64,000 nt of DNA, taken from assembly GCF_021228125.1 (NCBI RefSeq), contig NZ_JAJQQS010000020.1:1-64000 (forward strand), given 5' to 3'. The notes beneath the pieces are model-generated. The model searched no databases and was not told where the DNA came from. It saw nothing but the letters and a program-made list of their open reading frames with translations. This DNA is from Streptomyces albireticuli (GTDB lineage: Bacteria; Actinomycetota; Actinomycetes; Streptomycetales; Streptomycetaceae). Shown here piece after piece: positions 8,628 to 18,689 of the stretch (position 1 is the stretch's first letter; the number at the start of each line of letters is the position of its first letter). A program made the position numbers and the translations under genes.

Positions 8628-10055
8628 TCAGCGGCGCAGCGCCACCGGCGGGAGGAACTCCCGCTCCAGCGTGCGGTGCCACCAGGCGCCGGTGGCCCGC
8701 CGCTCCCGCCACGTGGTGAAGCGGTAGAGATAGACCCGGGCCCGTACGTATGTGGGCGGGGCGTCGGGGAAGGGGTTGTGGCGCAGCAGCCGCAGGGTGT
8801 CCCGGTCGCCCTCCAGGAGCCGCTCGACGAACGGGCCGAACCAGGACTGCGCGTAGGCCGGTGAGATGCCGGCGAACCACATCATCCAGTCGAGCCGCAG
8901 GTGGTACGGGGCGAACTGGCGCGGCAGCCGCCGGGGGTCGCCGGGCTTGCCCTTGAAGCCGTACTCCCGCCACACCGTGCCGGGGCCGACCTCCGCCGCG
9001 TCCGTGCCCTCGACGACCACCTCGTGCCGGCGGCGGTTGACGCTGCCGAAGGCGCCGTAGGTGTTGACCAGGTGGAAGGCGTTGAAGGACATGTTCATGC
9101 GCTGGTTCCGCGAGAGCATGTTGCGCACCGGCCACCGGCTGAGCACGACCACCAGGGCGGTCGCGGCGAGCACGAGCACCTCGAACCAGACCGGGGCCGC
9201 GGCCGTGGGTCCGTGCGCGGGCAGTCCCAGCGCTTCGGCCATGGCGTCCCCGTCGACGGCGGAGAAGGCGAGGACGATCGTCACCCAGTTGAGCCAGGAG
9301 AAGTTGCCGGAGGCGACGAGCCAGAGCTGGGTGCAGATGATCACGCCGGCGGCGACGCTCGCGACGGGCTGCGGGGTGAAGAGGCCGAGGGGCACGACCA
9401 GCTGCGCGACGTGGTTGGCGGCCACCTCGACGCGGTGCAGGGGCCGGGGCAGGCGGTGGAAGAACCAGCTCAGCGGGCCCGGCATCGGCTGTGTCTCATG
9501 GTGGTAGTACAGGCACGTCAGCTCCCGCCAGCAGCGGTCCCCGCGCATCTTGATCAGCCCGGCGCCGAACTCGACGCGGAAGAGCAGCCAGCGCATCAGC
9601 CACAGCACCAGCACCGGCGGGCCGGTCCGGGCGTTGCCGAGGAAGACGGCGAGGAAGCCGGCCTCCAGCAGCAGCGACTCCCAGCCGAAGGCGTACCAGG
9701 TCTGGCCGACGTTGACGATCGACAGGTACATCACCCACAGGGCGGCCCACATCAGCATCGACGTCCACAGCGGCACCGCGTCCGCCGCGCCCGCGACGAC
9801 CGCCGCCGAGAGGGCGGCGCCCGCCCACGCCCAGGCGGCGAAGAAGCGGTCGGAGTAGTGCAGCACGAAGACGCCCGGAGCCCGGAGGAACGGCAGCCCG
9901 CGCACGTGGCGCGGCACCGGCAGCATGCCGCGCTCGCCGATGAGCGCGCGGAACTGGAGGGCGGCGGTGAGGAAGGCGACCAGGTAGACGGCGCCGAGCG
10001 CGCGCTGCACCACCAGCCGGCTCAGCCAGTACCCGGAGACCGTGAACCACTCCAT
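8628..10055 (-). CDS. Lipase maturation factor family membrane protein
   Basis: This polytopic membrane protein of 475 residues has multiple hydrophobic segments from about residue 10 to 320 and a soluble C-terminus. Typical LMF1-family stretches include RWLLFRVEFGAGLIKMRGD, TCLYYHHETQPMPGP and the tail motif PNTWWRE-like VWREYGFKGKPGDP. The eukaryotic relatives help fold lipases in the ER; the bacterial role is not settled. It is divergent from the SpoIIE-type regulator with 70 bp between starts. Confidence 0.88.
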   Translation of the reverse strand: MEWFTVSGYWLSRLVVQRALGAVYLVAFLTAALQFRALIGERGMLPVPRHVRGLPFLRAPGVFVLHYSDRFFAAWAWAGAALSAAVVAGAADAVPLWTSMLMWAALWVMYLSIVNVGQTWYAFGWESLLLEAGFLAVFLGNARTGPPVLVLWLMRWLLFRVEFGAGLIKMRGDRCWRELTCLYYHHETQPMPGPLSWFFHRLPRPLHRVEVAANHVAQLVVPLGLFTPQPVASVAAGVIICTQLWLVASGNFSWLNWVTIVLAFSAVDGDAMAEALGLPAHGPTAAAPVWFEVLVLAATALVVVLSRWPVRNMLSRNQRMNMSFNAFHLVNTYGAFGSVNRRRHEVVVEGTDAAEVGPGTVWREYGFKGKPGDPRRLPRQFAPYHLRLDWMMWFAGISPAYAQSWFGPFVERLLEGDRDTLRLLRHNPFPDAPPTYVRARVYLYRFTTWRERRATGAWWHRTLEREFLPPVALRR

Positions 10056-10125
10056 GGCGTATCCGTACCACCCTGGAGCGCGCAGTCACATCGAAGAAAC
10101 GGGCAAAAGGTGTCAGAGTAGCTCT

Positions 10126-12267
10126 ATGGTTGATCGGGGAGCGACGCCTGCCGCCGTGCCGGCCGGATCGGTGCCGGACGACTGGCCCGCTCGCCCGGAG
10201 CGGTGTGCCGCCCTCAACCGCGTCGGCACCTTCGACTGGGACCTCGTCAGTGGCAGGCTCCACCTGGACGGGACGGCCCTGGACGTCCTGGGCGTGCCCC
10301 CGGGCCGGTTCGAGGGCCGGATCGGCGACCTCGCCGGGCGGCTGCCGCGCGCCGACGCCTCCGGGCTCGACGCCCTCGTCTCCCGCGCGCTGAAGGACGG
10401 CAGCGAGACCTACGGCGCCTACTACCGGGTCCGCCAGGCCGACGAGTCCCTGCGCTGGACCTACACCCAGGGCCGTATCCGGCGCGACGACCAGGGCCGT
10501 CCCTTCCGTATCGTCGGCATCGTCCGCGACGCCACCGTGGAGCTGGAGGCGGCCGGGCCGCGCGCGGCGGACCCGGAGGCGCGCGACACCACCACCGTCG
10601 TCGAGACGCTCACCGCGGCCCTCGCCCACGCCAGGACCGTCCAGGACGTCATCGACTTCTTCAAGGACTCCCAGGCCGTCCAGCACATCGGCTGCGACCT
10701 GCTCGTCCTCGGCCTCGTCGAGTCCGGGCGGATCCACCTGGTCGCGGAGGGGCCCGAGGAGCACTACATCCCCGGCACCCGCTACACCCGCATCGACGAC
10801 GCGTTCCCGATGAGCGAGGTCGTCCGCACCATGGCACCGCGCTTCATCGAGTCGCGCGAGGACTTCGCCGCGTCCTACCCCTGGCTGTGGGAGAACATCG
10901 AGGACATCGGCATCTCCTGCGCCGCCTACCTCCCCCTCATCGCCCAGGCCCGCCCCATCGGCGCCCTGGGCCTGCTCTACCGCGGCACCCGCGGCTTCAC
11001 CCAGCAGGAGCGCAACCTCTTCATCGCCCTCTCCAGCAGCCTCGCCCAGGCCATCGCCCGCGCGATGCTCTTCGACCAGGAGCACGACCTCGCCGAGGGG
11101 CTCCAGCAGGCCATGCTCCCGCGCCGGATCCCGGACGTCCCCGGCGCGCAGATCGCCGTCCGCTACCGCGCGGCCCGGATGGGCCGGGACATCGGCGGCG
11201 ACTGGTACGACGTGATCCCGCTGCCCGGCGGCCGGGTCGGCGCCGTCATCGGCGACGTCCAGGGGCACGACACCCACGCCGCCGCCGTCATGGGCCAACT
11301 GCGCATCGTCCTACGGGCCTACGCCAGCGAGGGCCACGCCCCGGCCACCATCATGGCGCGCGCCTCCTCCTTCCTCCACGAACTGGACACCGACCGCTTC
11401 GCCACCTGCTCCTACGCCGAGGCCGACCTCTCCACCGGCGTGGTCCAGCTCGTCCGCGCGGGCCACATCGACCCGCTGCTGCGGCACGCCGACGGCACCG
11501 CGCGCCGGCTGCCCGTCGCCGGGGGCCTGCCGCTCGGCCTCTCCGCCGAGTTCGGCCGCCTCGACTACCCCGTGACCACGGTGGAGCTGGACCCCGGCGA
11601 GACCCTGCTGATGTTCACCGACGGCCTCGTCGAACAGCCCGGCGCCGACCTCGACGAAGGCATGCAGTACCTCACGGGCCTCGTCGGCGAAGGCCCCTAC
11701 GACCTGCACGAACTCGCCGACCGGCTGTGCGACGTGATCCAGGAGCGGGTCGGCGAGGACGACATGGCCGTCCTGCTGCTGCGCCGGCAGGGCTCCGCCG
11801 CCCGGCACGGCGGCCGGCTCCAGCAGCACATCGCGCCCGCGGACCCCGAGGCGCTCTCCGCCGGCCGGCACATGATCCGGGCGGCGGTACGGGCCTGGGG
11901 CGCCCGGGAGCGCTCCGACGAGATCGAACTCGTCGCCGACGAACTCGTCACCAACGCCCTCCTGCACACCGACGGCGCGGCCGTGGTGACGATCCGTATG
12001 CTCACCGGCCCCGAACGCCGGCTGCGCGTCGAGGTGGAGGACCGCTCCAGCGCCCTGCCGCGCCGCCGCGAACCCGGCGAGTCCGGCGTCTCGGGGCGCG
12101 GCCTGCTGCTGGTGGACCGGCTCGCCGACGTCTGGGGGGTCGAGTCGCGCGGCACCGGCAAGTCGGTGTGGTGCGAGTTCGTCGTCCCGGGGCGGCACGA
12201 ACTCGCCGAGCCGGAGGCCGCGCCCGATCCCGCGCCCGATCCCGCGCCCGATCCCGCGTCGGCGTGA
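10126..12267 (+). CDS. PAS-GAF-PP2C (SpoIIE)-HATPase regulatory phosphatase
   Basis: This is a 713-residue multidomain regulator. A PAS domain at about 30-140 ends in IVGIVRDAT, a GAF domain spans about 155-320, and a PP2C/SpoIIE phosphatase domain follows from about 345 with metal-binding GGDWYD and GDVQGHD. A C-terminal anti-sigma-type HATPase contains DELVTNALLHT and GRGLLLVD. Such proteins control sigma factors by partner switching with anti-anti-sigma proteins in Streptomyces. The ATG at 10126 is used because upstream sequence looks non-coding; no strong ribosome-binding site precedes it. The tail is a repeated APDP peptide from a 12-bp tandem repeat. Confidence 0.9.
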   Translation: MVDRGATPAAVPAGSVPDDWPARPERCAALNRVGTFDWDLVSGRLHLDGTALDVLGVPPGRFEGRIGDLAGRLPRADASGLDALVSRALKDGSETYGAYYRVRQADESLRWTYTQGRIRRDDQGRPFRIVGIVRDATVELEAAGPRAADPEARDTTTVVETLTAALAHARTVQDVIDFFKDSQAVQHIGCDLLVLGLVESGRIHLVAEGPEEHYIPGTRYTRIDDAFPMSEVVRTMAPRFIESREDFAASYPWLWENIEDIGISCAAYLPLIAQARPIGALGLLYRGTRGFTQQERNLFIALSSSLAQAIARAMLFDQEHDLAEGLQQAMLPRRIPDVPGAQIAVRYRAARMGRDIGGDWYDVIPLPGGRVGAVIGDVQGHDTHAAAVMGQLRIVLRAYASEGHAPATIMARASSFLHELDTDRFATCSYAEADLSTGVVQLVRAGHIDPLLRHADGTARRLPVAGGLPLGLSAEFGRLDYPVTTVELDPGETLLMFTDGLVEQPGADLDEGMQYLTGLVGEGPYDLHELADRLCDVIQERVGEDDMAVLLLRRQGSAARHGGRLQQHIAPADPEALSAGRHMIRAAVRAWGARERSDEIELVADELVTNALLHTDGAAVVTIRMLTGPERRLRVEVEDRSSALPRRREPGESGVSGRGLLLVDRLADVWGVESRGTGKSVWCEFVVPGRHELAEPEAAPDPAPDPAPDPASA
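12220..12255 (+). repeat. 12-bp tandem repeat, three copies, in the 3' end of the PP2C gene
   Basis: GCGCCCGATCCC is repeated three times without mismatch and encodes an APDP repeat at the C-terminus of the phosphatase. It is likely to vary in copy number between strains. Confidence 0.8.
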
Positions 12268-12342
12268 ACCGCCGGGCGAGCCCCCGCCCGACGGGAGGGC
12301 CGGGGACCTCAACGGCCCCACCGATAACGTGGGACACTACAA

Positions 12343-12352
12343 GCAATATTGC
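12343..12352. promoter_or_regulatory. AT-rich palindrome upstream of the secreted protein gene
   Basis: GCAATATTGC is a perfect 10-bp palindrome in an unusually AT-rich patch 77 bp before the next start codon. It may be a promoter element or operator; no regulator can be assigned. Confidence 0.3.
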
Positions 12353-12428
12353 ATATTCCGTCGCTTGCCGGTGCACTGTCGTCTTTACGCCTTTTAACCC
12401 CCCTCGACGTAGCGAAGGCCGAAGACCC

Positions 12429-13457
12429 ATGTGGCACAAGAGACCCACCTCGATCCGCCGCGGCGTGCTGTTCCTGGCGGCCGCGACCCTGGTGGCACCG
12501 ATCCTGACGCTGACTCAAGTGACGTCAGCTCAGGCATTCGGCACCATAGGCAAGTTCGGACAGCAGACCGAACACGAGCGCATCACCCGCGCCGCCCTCG
12601 CCTGCCGGCCGAACACCCCCTCCGACGGCACCTGCTTCGAACCCCGCTCCCTGGACCAGATCGCCGGCCGCTCGGGCACCTTCGGCGCCGTCGGCGCCCC
12701 CGACACCGACGAGGTCTTCACCCCCGCCGCCCACTGCGACGACGCCGACCACCTCACCTCGCCCGGCTACCCGCGCGACCGCGCCGAGGCCACCCGCGCG
12801 CTCCAGGGCTGCGTCAGTCAGCTCCAGGGCCGTTTCGCCGCGGGAGTCACCGCCGCCGCCGGCACCCTGAAGGCCGACGGCACGGTCGCGCCCGGCGAGA
12901 GCGACCTCGGCAAGGACTGCACCTTCTCCCTCGGCGTGCCCGGCCGCGACAAGTGCGAGGCCATCGAGGGCCTCGGCCGCGCCCTGCACGGCGTCCAGGA
13001 CTTCTACAGCCACAGCAACTGGACCGACCGGGCCGCGCCCGACCGCCCCGTGGGCCGGACCAACCCGCCCGGCCTCGACCTCGCCGCGCCCTCCCCGCTG
13101 CTCTCCCTCACCGGCGGCCGGCCGCTCCTCGCCTCCGCCGTCCCCGACGGACTCACCACCGGCTGCTTCTCGCTCGTCCCCCTCGGCTGCGGCAAGCGCG
13201 TCCAGCACGCCGACCTCAACAAGGACACGGGGACCATCGACCCGGCCACCGGCGCCACCAGCGGACCCACCACCCCGCGCGGCCGGACCGGCGGCAACTT
13301 CGACCGCGCCGTCCAGGGCGCCGTCGCCGACACCCGCCGCCAGTGGGCCGACTTCCGCGCCGCGCTCACCGACCGCTACGGCAAGGAGCGCGGCGAGCGC
13401 ATCGCCTGCGTCCTGACCCACGACACACCCGTACGCGACTGCGCGCCCCGCGGCTGA
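12429..13457 (+). CDS. Secreted Het-C/CinY-like protein
   Basis: This 342-residue exported protein has a clear Sec signal peptide: basic n-region, then LFLAAATLVAPIL, with a likely cut after SAQA near residue 36. The mature N-terminus (FGTIGKFGQQTEHERITRAA) and the motif HGVQDFYSHSNW resemble Het-C and CinY-type proteins, an all-helical fold related to zinc-dependent phospholipase C/S1-P1. Metal binding through the conserved His/Asp residues is therefore likely, but enzyme activity is not shown. Eight or so cysteines suggest disulphides. The gene is monocistronic. Confidence 0.75.
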   Translation: MWHKRPTSIRRGVLFLAAATLVAPILTLTQVTSAQAFGTIGKFGQQTEHERITRAALACRPNTPSDGTCFEPRSLDQIAGRSGTFGAVGAPDTDEVFTPAAHCDDADHLTSPGYPRDRAEATRALQGCVSQLQGRFAAGVTAAAGTLKADGTVAPGESDLGKDCTFSLGVPGRDKCEAIEGLGRALHGVQDFYSHSNWTDRAAPDRPVGRTNPPGLDLAAPSPLLSLTGGRPLLASAVPDGLTTGCFSLVPLGCGKRVQHADLNKDTGTIDPATGATSGPTTPRGRTGGNFDRAVQGAVADTRRQWADFRAALTDRYGKERGERIACVLTHDTPVRDCAPRG

Positions 13458-13556
13458 CCGCCGTTCGGAGGGAGCCGGCGCGGAACGATGTGAAGAGGTC
13501 AAGGTCACAGCGGCTGCCACTGCTGCCGGGCGCACCGGCTCCCCTAGCCTTCCCCC

Positions 13557-15464
13557 ATGACGGTCCTGCCTGACGAAGGCTTCTCCCTGGCCGCCGAGTT
13601 CCCGGACGCTTCCCGTGAGCAATGGCAGCGCCTGGTGGAAGGCGTGCTGCGCAAAGCGGGCACAACGGATGCATCCGGCCCGGCGGCCGAGGCCGCGCTG
13701 GCCACCCGGCTCCAGGACGGGCTGGCGACCAGCCCCCTCTACACCGCCGAGGACGCCGGCACCGCCTCCGGACGCCCCGGATACCCCGGCTTCCCGCCGT
13801 TCGTCCGCGGCGGGCGCCCGGAGGGGACCGCGGTCACGGGCTGGGACATCCGCCAGCGCCACGCCCACCCCGACCCCCGGCGGGCCAACGAGGCCGTCCT
13901 CACCGACCTGGAGAACGGGGTCACCTCCCTCTGGCTGACCGTCGGCGACCAGGGCCTGCCCGTGGACGGCCTCGCCACCGCGCTCGACGGCGTCTACCTC
14001 GACCTGGCCCCCGTCGTCCTCGACGCCGGAGCCGCCTTCGAGGACGCCGCCCACGCGCTCCTGCGCCTGTACGAGGAGCGCCGGGTCCCCCGCGGCGACG
14101 CCGCCGGAAACCTCGGCGCCGACCCGCTCGCCGTCCTCGCCCGCACCGGCGGCGACACCGACCCGGCCGGCCCGCTCGCCGCGGCCGCCGGCCTCGCCGC
14201 CCACTGCCACCAGGACCTTCCCGGCCTGCGCGCCCTCACCGTCGACGCCCTGCCCTACCACGACGCCGGCGGCTCCGCCGCCCAGGAACTCGGCTGCTCC
14301 CTCGCCACCGGCGTCGCCTACCTGCGCGCCCTCACCGCCGCCGACCTGAGCGCCGACGCCGCCTGCGCCCAGCTGGAGTTCCGCTACGCCGCCACCGCCG
14401 ACCAGTTCCTGACCATCGCCAAGCTGCGCGCCGCGCGCCGGCTGTGGGCGCGGGTCGCCGAGGTCAGCGGGGTCACGGGCACCGCCGCCGCGCAGCGCCA
14501 GCACGCCGTCACCTCCGCGGTGATGATGACCCGCCGGGACCCCTGGGTGAACATGCTGCGCACCACCGTCGCCTGCCTGGCCGCCGGCGTCGGCGGCGCC
14601 GACGCCGTCACCGTCCTGCCCTTCGACGACGCCCTCGGCCTGCCCGACGCCTTCGCGCGCCGCGTCGCCCGCAACACCTCCTCGATCCTGCTGGAGGAGT
14701 CCCACCTCGCCCGGGTCGTCGACCCGGCGGGCGGCTCCTGGTACGTCGAGCGGCTCACCGACGAACTCGCCCACGCCGCCTGGTCCTGGTTCCAGGAGCT
14801 GGAGCGCGCCGGAGGACAGGCCGCGGCGCTCCGCACCGGTCTGGTCGCCGACCGGCTGGCCGGCACCTGGGCCCACCGCTCCGCCGGCCTCGCCACCCGC
14901 CGCGAACCCATCACCGGAGTCAGCGAGTTCCCGAACCTCGGCGAGCAGCCCGTGGTCCGCGAACCGCTCCCCGCCGGGACCGGGCCGCACCCGGGCGGCC
15001 TGCCGAAGGTCCGCCGCGACGAGGCGTACGAGGCGCTGCGCGCCCGCTCCGACGCCCACCTGGCCGCCACCGGCGCCCGCCCCCGGGTGCTGATCGCCGC
15101 GCTCGGCCCCGCCGCCGCCCACACCGGCCGCGCCACCTTCGCCGCCAACCTCTTCCAGGCGGGCGGCATCGAGCCCGTGCACGACCCCGTGACCGTCGAC
15201 GCGGAGACCGTCGCCGACGCCCTCGCGCGCAGCGGCGCCACCGTCGCCTGCCTGTGCTCCGGCGACAAGGTCTACGCCGAGCAGGCCGAGGCCGTCGCCG
15301 CCTCCCTCAAGAAGGCGGGCGCGCGCCGGGTGTTCCTCGCCGGCCGCCCGGGCACGGACGAACAAGAAGCGTATCTACGGGCCGGGGTGGACGAGTTCGT
15401 CTTCGCGGGCGGCGACGCCGTCGCCGTCCTCTCCTCCGTCCTCGACCGCATGGGAGTGGCGTGA
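13557..15464 (+). CDS. mutA: Methylmalonyl-CoA mutase small subunit
   Basis: This is the 635-residue beta (small) subunit of methylmalonyl-CoA mutase, which interconverts succinyl-CoA and (R)-methylmalonyl-CoA with the B12-carrying MutB. The substrate-domain barrel occupies the first 480 or so residues. The C-terminal Rossmann-like domain lacks the DxHxxG cobalamin-binding signature (it reads LGPAAAHTGR), as expected for the non-catalytic subunit. Its stop overlaps the mutB start (TGATG), so the two are translationally coupled. The pathway supplies methylmalonyl-CoA extender units for polyketides and handles propionate. Confidence 0.95.
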   Translation: MTVLPDEGFSLAAEFPDASREQWQRLVEGVLRKAGTTDASGPAAEAALATRLQDGLATSPLYTAEDAGTASGRPGYPGFPPFVRGGRPEGTAVTGWDIRQRHAHPDPRRANEAVLTDLENGVTSLWLTVGDQGLPVDGLATALDGVYLDLAPVVLDAGAAFEDAAHALLRLYEERRVPRGDAAGNLGADPLAVLARTGGDTDPAGPLAAAAGLAAHCHQDLPGLRALTVDALPYHDAGGSAAQELGCSLATGVAYLRALTAADLSADAACAQLEFRYAATADQFLTIAKLRAARRLWARVAEVSGVTGTAAAQRQHAVTSAVMMTRRDPWVNMLRTTVACLAAGVGGADAVTVLPFDDALGLPDAFARRVARNTSSILLEESHLARVVDPAGGSWYVERLTDELAHAAWSWFQELERAGGQAAALRTGLVADRLAGTWAHRSAGLATRREPITGVSEFPNLGEQPVVREPLPAGTGPHPGGLPKVRRDEAYEALRARSDAHLAATGARPRVLIAALGPAAAHTGRATFAANLFQAGGIEPVHDPVTVDAETVADALARSGATVACLCSGDKVYAEQAEAVAASLKKAGARRVFLAGRPGTDEQEAYLRAGVDEFVFAGGDAVAVLSSVLDRMGVA

Positions 15465-17677
15465 TGCAGGGCAGCCCGATCCCGGACTTCGGCGACATCG
15501 AGCTGGACGGCGCGGCGCCCGGACCCTCCGCCGACGCCGGACAGTGGCGCGCCGCGCTGAAGGAGAGCACCGGCAGGAGCGCCGAGGACCTCCTCTGGGA
15601 GACCCCCGAGGGCATCGGCGTCAAGCCGCTCTACACCGCCGACGACCTCCAGGGCCTGGACTTCCTCGGCACCTACCCCGGCGTCGCGCCCTACCTGCGC
15701 GGCCCGTACCCCACGATGTACGTCAACCAGCCCTGGACCATCCGGCAGTACGCCGGATTCTCCACGGCCGAGGAGTCCAACGCCTTCTACCGCCGCAACC
15801 TGGCGGCCGGTCAGAAGGGCCTGTCCGTCGCCTTCGACCTGCCGACCCACCGCGGCTACGACAGCGACCACCCGCGCGTCACCGGCGACGTCGGCATGGC
15901 GGGCGTCGCCATCGACTCCATCTACGACATGCGGCAGCTCTTCGACGGCATCCCGCTGGACAGGATGAGCGTGTCGATGACGATGAACGGCGCGGTGCTG
16001 CCCGTCCTCGCCCTCTACATCGTCGCCGCCGAGGAACAGGGCGTACCGCCCGAGAAGCTGGCCGGGACCATCCAGAACGACATCCTCAAGGAGTTCATGG
16101 TCCGCAACACCTATATCTATCCGCCGACGCCGTCGATGCGGATCATCTCGGACATCTTCTCCTACACCTCGCGGAAGATGCCGCGGTACAACTCCATCTC
16201 CATCTCCGGCTACCACATCCAGGAGGCCGGCGCGACGGCCGACCTGGAGCTGGCGTACACCCTCGCCGACGGGGTGGAGTACCTGAAGGCGGGCATCGAG
16301 GCGGGCCTGGACGTCGACGCGTTCGCACCACGGCTGTCCTTCTTCTGGGCGATCGGCATGAACTTCTTCATGGAGATCGCCAAGCTGCGGGCCGCCCGCC
16401 TGCTGTGGGCCAAGCTCGTCAAGCGCTTCGAGCCGCAGAACGCCAAGTCGCTGTCGCTGCGCACCCATTCGCAGACCTCCGGCTGGTCGCTGACCGCCCA
16501 GGACGTCTTCAACAACGTGGCGCGCACCTGCGTGGAGGCGATGGCCGCGACCCAGGGGCACACCCAGTCCCTGCACACCAACGCCCTCGACGAGGCGCTC
16601 GCGCTGCCCACCGACTTCTCCGCCCGCATCGCCCGCAACACCCAGCTGCTCCTCCAGCAGGAGTCCGGGACCTGCCGGGTCATCGACCCCTGGGGCGGCA
16701 GCGCCTACGTCGAGAAGCTCACCCACGACCTCGCCCGCCGCGCCTGGCAGCACATCGAGGAGGTCGAGGCGGCCGGCGGCATGGCCAAGGCGATCGACGC
16801 GGGCATCCCGAAGCTCCGCGTCGAGGAGGCCGCGGCCCGCACCCAGGCCCGTATCGACTCCGGCCGGCAGCCCGTGATCGGCGTCAACAAGTACCGCGTC
16901 GACAGCGACGAGCAGATCGAGGTGCTCAAGGTCGACAACTCCTCCGTCCGCGCCCAGCAGATCGACAAGCTGCGCCGGCTGCGCGCCGAGCGCGACGAGG
17001 CCGTCTGCCAGGACGCGCTGCGCGCGCTCACCGCGGCGGCCGCCGCCGGCCCCGGTGCCGGGCTGGAGGGCAATCTGCTGGCGCTCGCCGTGGACGCGGC
17101 CCGCGCCAAGGCCACCGTGGGCGAGATCTCGGACGCCCTGGAGAAGGTGTACGGGCGGCACGCCGGGCAGATCCGTACGATCTCCGGTGTGTACCGTGAC
17201 GAGGCCGGACCGTCGTCCGGGGTGGAGCGCACCCGCGCCCTGGTCGAGGCGTTCGAGCGGGAGGACGGCCGCCGTCCCCGCATCCTGGTCGCCAAGATGG
17301 GCCAGGACGGCCACGACCGCGGCCAGAAGGTGATCGCCACCGCCTTCGCCGACCTCGGCTTCGACGTCGACGTCGGCCCGCTCTTCCAGACGCCCGAGGA
17401 GGTCGCCCGGCAGGCGGTGGAGGCCGACGTGCACATCGTCGGCGTCTCCTCGCTCGCCGCGGGCCACCTCACGCTCGTACCCGCGCTGCGCGAGCAGCTG
17501 GCCGAGCAGGGCCGGGAGGACATCATGATCGTTGTCGGCGGGGTCATCCCGCCGCAGGACGTGCCCACGCTCCTGGAGATGGGCGCGGCCGCGGTGTTCC
17601 CGCCCGGCACGGTCATCCCGGACGCCGCCCACGACCTGCTGAAGACCCTGGCCGGCGTCCTCGGCCACGAGCTGTGA
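15464..17677 (+). CDS. mutB: Methylmalonyl-CoA mutase large subunit
   Basis: This is the 737-residue catalytic alpha subunit. The substrate-binding barrel includes the conserved RTHSQTSGWSL region. The C-terminal cobalamin domain carries the full base-off/His-on signature GQDGHDRG, with downstream VGVSSLAAGH and VVGGVIPPQD loops. The ATG at 15464 overlaps the mutA stop; a GTG at 15461 directly before it is also possible. It is followed 13 nt later by meaB, completing a mutA-mutB-meaB operon. Confidence 0.97.
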   Translation: MQGSPIPDFGDIELDGAAPGPSADAGQWRAALKESTGRSAEDLLWETPEGIGVKPLYTADDLQGLDFLGTYPGVAPYLRGPYPTMYVNQPWTIRQYAGFSTAEESNAFYRRNLAAGQKGLSVAFDLPTHRGYDSDHPRVTGDVGMAGVAIDSIYDMRQLFDGIPLDRMSVSMTMNGAVLPVLALYIVAAEEQGVPPEKLAGTIQNDILKEFMVRNTYIYPPTPSMRIISDIFSYTSRKMPRYNSISISGYHIQEAGATADLELAYTLADGVEYLKAGIEAGLDVDAFAPRLSFFWAIGMNFFMEIAKLRAARLLWAKLVKRFEPQNAKSLSLRTHSQTSGWSLTAQDVFNNVARTCVEAMAATQGHTQSLHTNALDEALALPTDFSARIARNTQLLLQQESGTCRVIDPWGGSAYVEKLTHDLARRAWQHIEEVEAAGGMAKAIDAGIPKLRVEEAAARTQARIDSGRQPVIGVNKYRVDSDEQIEVLKVDNSSVRAQQIDKLRRLRAERDEAVCQDALRALTAAAAAGPGAGLEGNLLALAVDAARAKATVGEISDALEKVYGRHAGQIRTISGVYRDEAGPSSGVERTRALVEAFEREDGRRPRILVAKMGQDGHDRGQKVIATAFADLGFDVDVGPLFQTPEEVARQAVEADVHIVGVSSLAAGHLTLVPALREQLAEQGREDIMIVVGGVIPPQDVPTLLEMGAAAVFPPGTVIPDAAHDLLKTLAGVLGHEL

Positions 17678-17690
17678 GCCCGGACCGCTG

Positions 17691-18689
17691 ATGGCGCGCG
17701 TGATCGACATCGACGCCTACGTCAAGGGCGTGCTCGACGGCAAGCGGGCGGTGGTGGCGCGGGCCATCACACTGGTGGAGTCCACCCGGGCCGACCACCG
17801 CGAGCAGGCCCAGCGGATGCTCACCGAGCTGCTCCCGCACGCGGGCGGGGCCCGGCGGATCGGCATCACGGGCGTGCCCGGCGTCGGCAAGTCCACCTTC
17901 ATCGACGCCCTCGGCACGATGCTCACCGGCCTCGGGCACAAGGTCGCCGTGCTCGCCGTCGACCCGTCCTCCAGCAGGACGGGCGGCAGCATCCTGGGTG
18001 ACAAGACCCGGATGGAGCGGCTCGCCGTCGACCCCGCCGCGTTCGTCCGGCCGTCGCCCACCGCCGGCACGCTCGGCGGGGTGGCGCGGGCGACCCGCGA
18101 GACGATCGTCGTGATGGAGGCCGCCGGCTACGACGTGGTGCTGGTGGAGACCGTCGGCGTCGGTCAGTCCGAGACCGCCGTCGCCGGCATGGTCGACACC
18201 TTCCTCATGCTCACCCTGGCCCGCACCGGCGACCAGCTCCAGGGCATCAAGAAGGGCGTCCTGGAACTCGCCGACCTCGTCGCCGTCAACAAGGCGGACG
18301 GCCCGCACGAGCGCGACGCCAAGGCCGCGGCCCGCGAACTGGCGGGCGCGCTGCGCCTGATGCGGGCGCCCGACGCGGCCTGGAACCCGCCGGTGCTCAC
18401 GTGCAGCGCCCGCGAGGGAGCGGGCCTGGACACCCTGTGGGAGCGGCTGGAGCAGCACCGGCGGGTCCTCGACGCGACCGGGGAGCTGGCGGGCCGGCGC
18501 CGGGAGCAGCAGGTCGACTGGGTCTGGACGATGGTGCGCGAGCAGCTTCTGGAGGAGCTTCGCGAGCACCCCGGCGTCCGGCGGGAGACCCCGGGGCTCG
18601 AACAGCGGGTCCGCGAGGGCACCTTGCCGGCGAGTCTGGCCGCCGAGCGGCTGCTGGCGGCGTTCCGCTCGCCGCCCGGCCGTCCCTAG
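17691..18689 (+). CDS. meaB: Methylmalonyl-CoA mutase-associated GTPase MeaB
   Basis: This 332-residue G3E-family GTPase (ArgK/MeaB group) guards cobalamin loading and protects the mutase from inactivation. The P-loop GVPGVGKST lies near residues 62-70, with the switch-region VETVGVGQSE and the base-recognition VNKADG. It is the last gene of the mut operon. Its TAG overlaps tail to tail with the TAG of the antiporter gene in a shared CTAG. Confidence 0.96.
   Translation: MARVIDIDAYVKGVLDGKRAVVARAITLVESTRADHREQAQRMLTELLPHAGGARRIGITGVPGVGKSTFIDALGTMLTGLGHKVAVLAVDPSSSRTGGSILGDKTRMERLAVDPAAFVRPSPTAGTLGGVARATRETIVVMEAAGYDVVLVETVGVGQSETAVAGMVDTFLMLTLARTGDQLQGIKKGVLELADLVAVNKADGPHERDAKAAARELAGALRLMRAPDAAWNPPVLTCSAREGAGLDTLWERLEQHRRVLDATGELAGRRREQQVDWVWTMVREQLLEELREHPGVRRETPGLEQRVREGTLPASLAAERLLAAFRSPPGRP

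Noticed and set aside
12525..15365. 946-codon minus-strand open frame
   Set aside because: It lies antisense to the Het-C-like and mutA genes, is Gly/Ala-rich with no domain, and only reflects GC bias.
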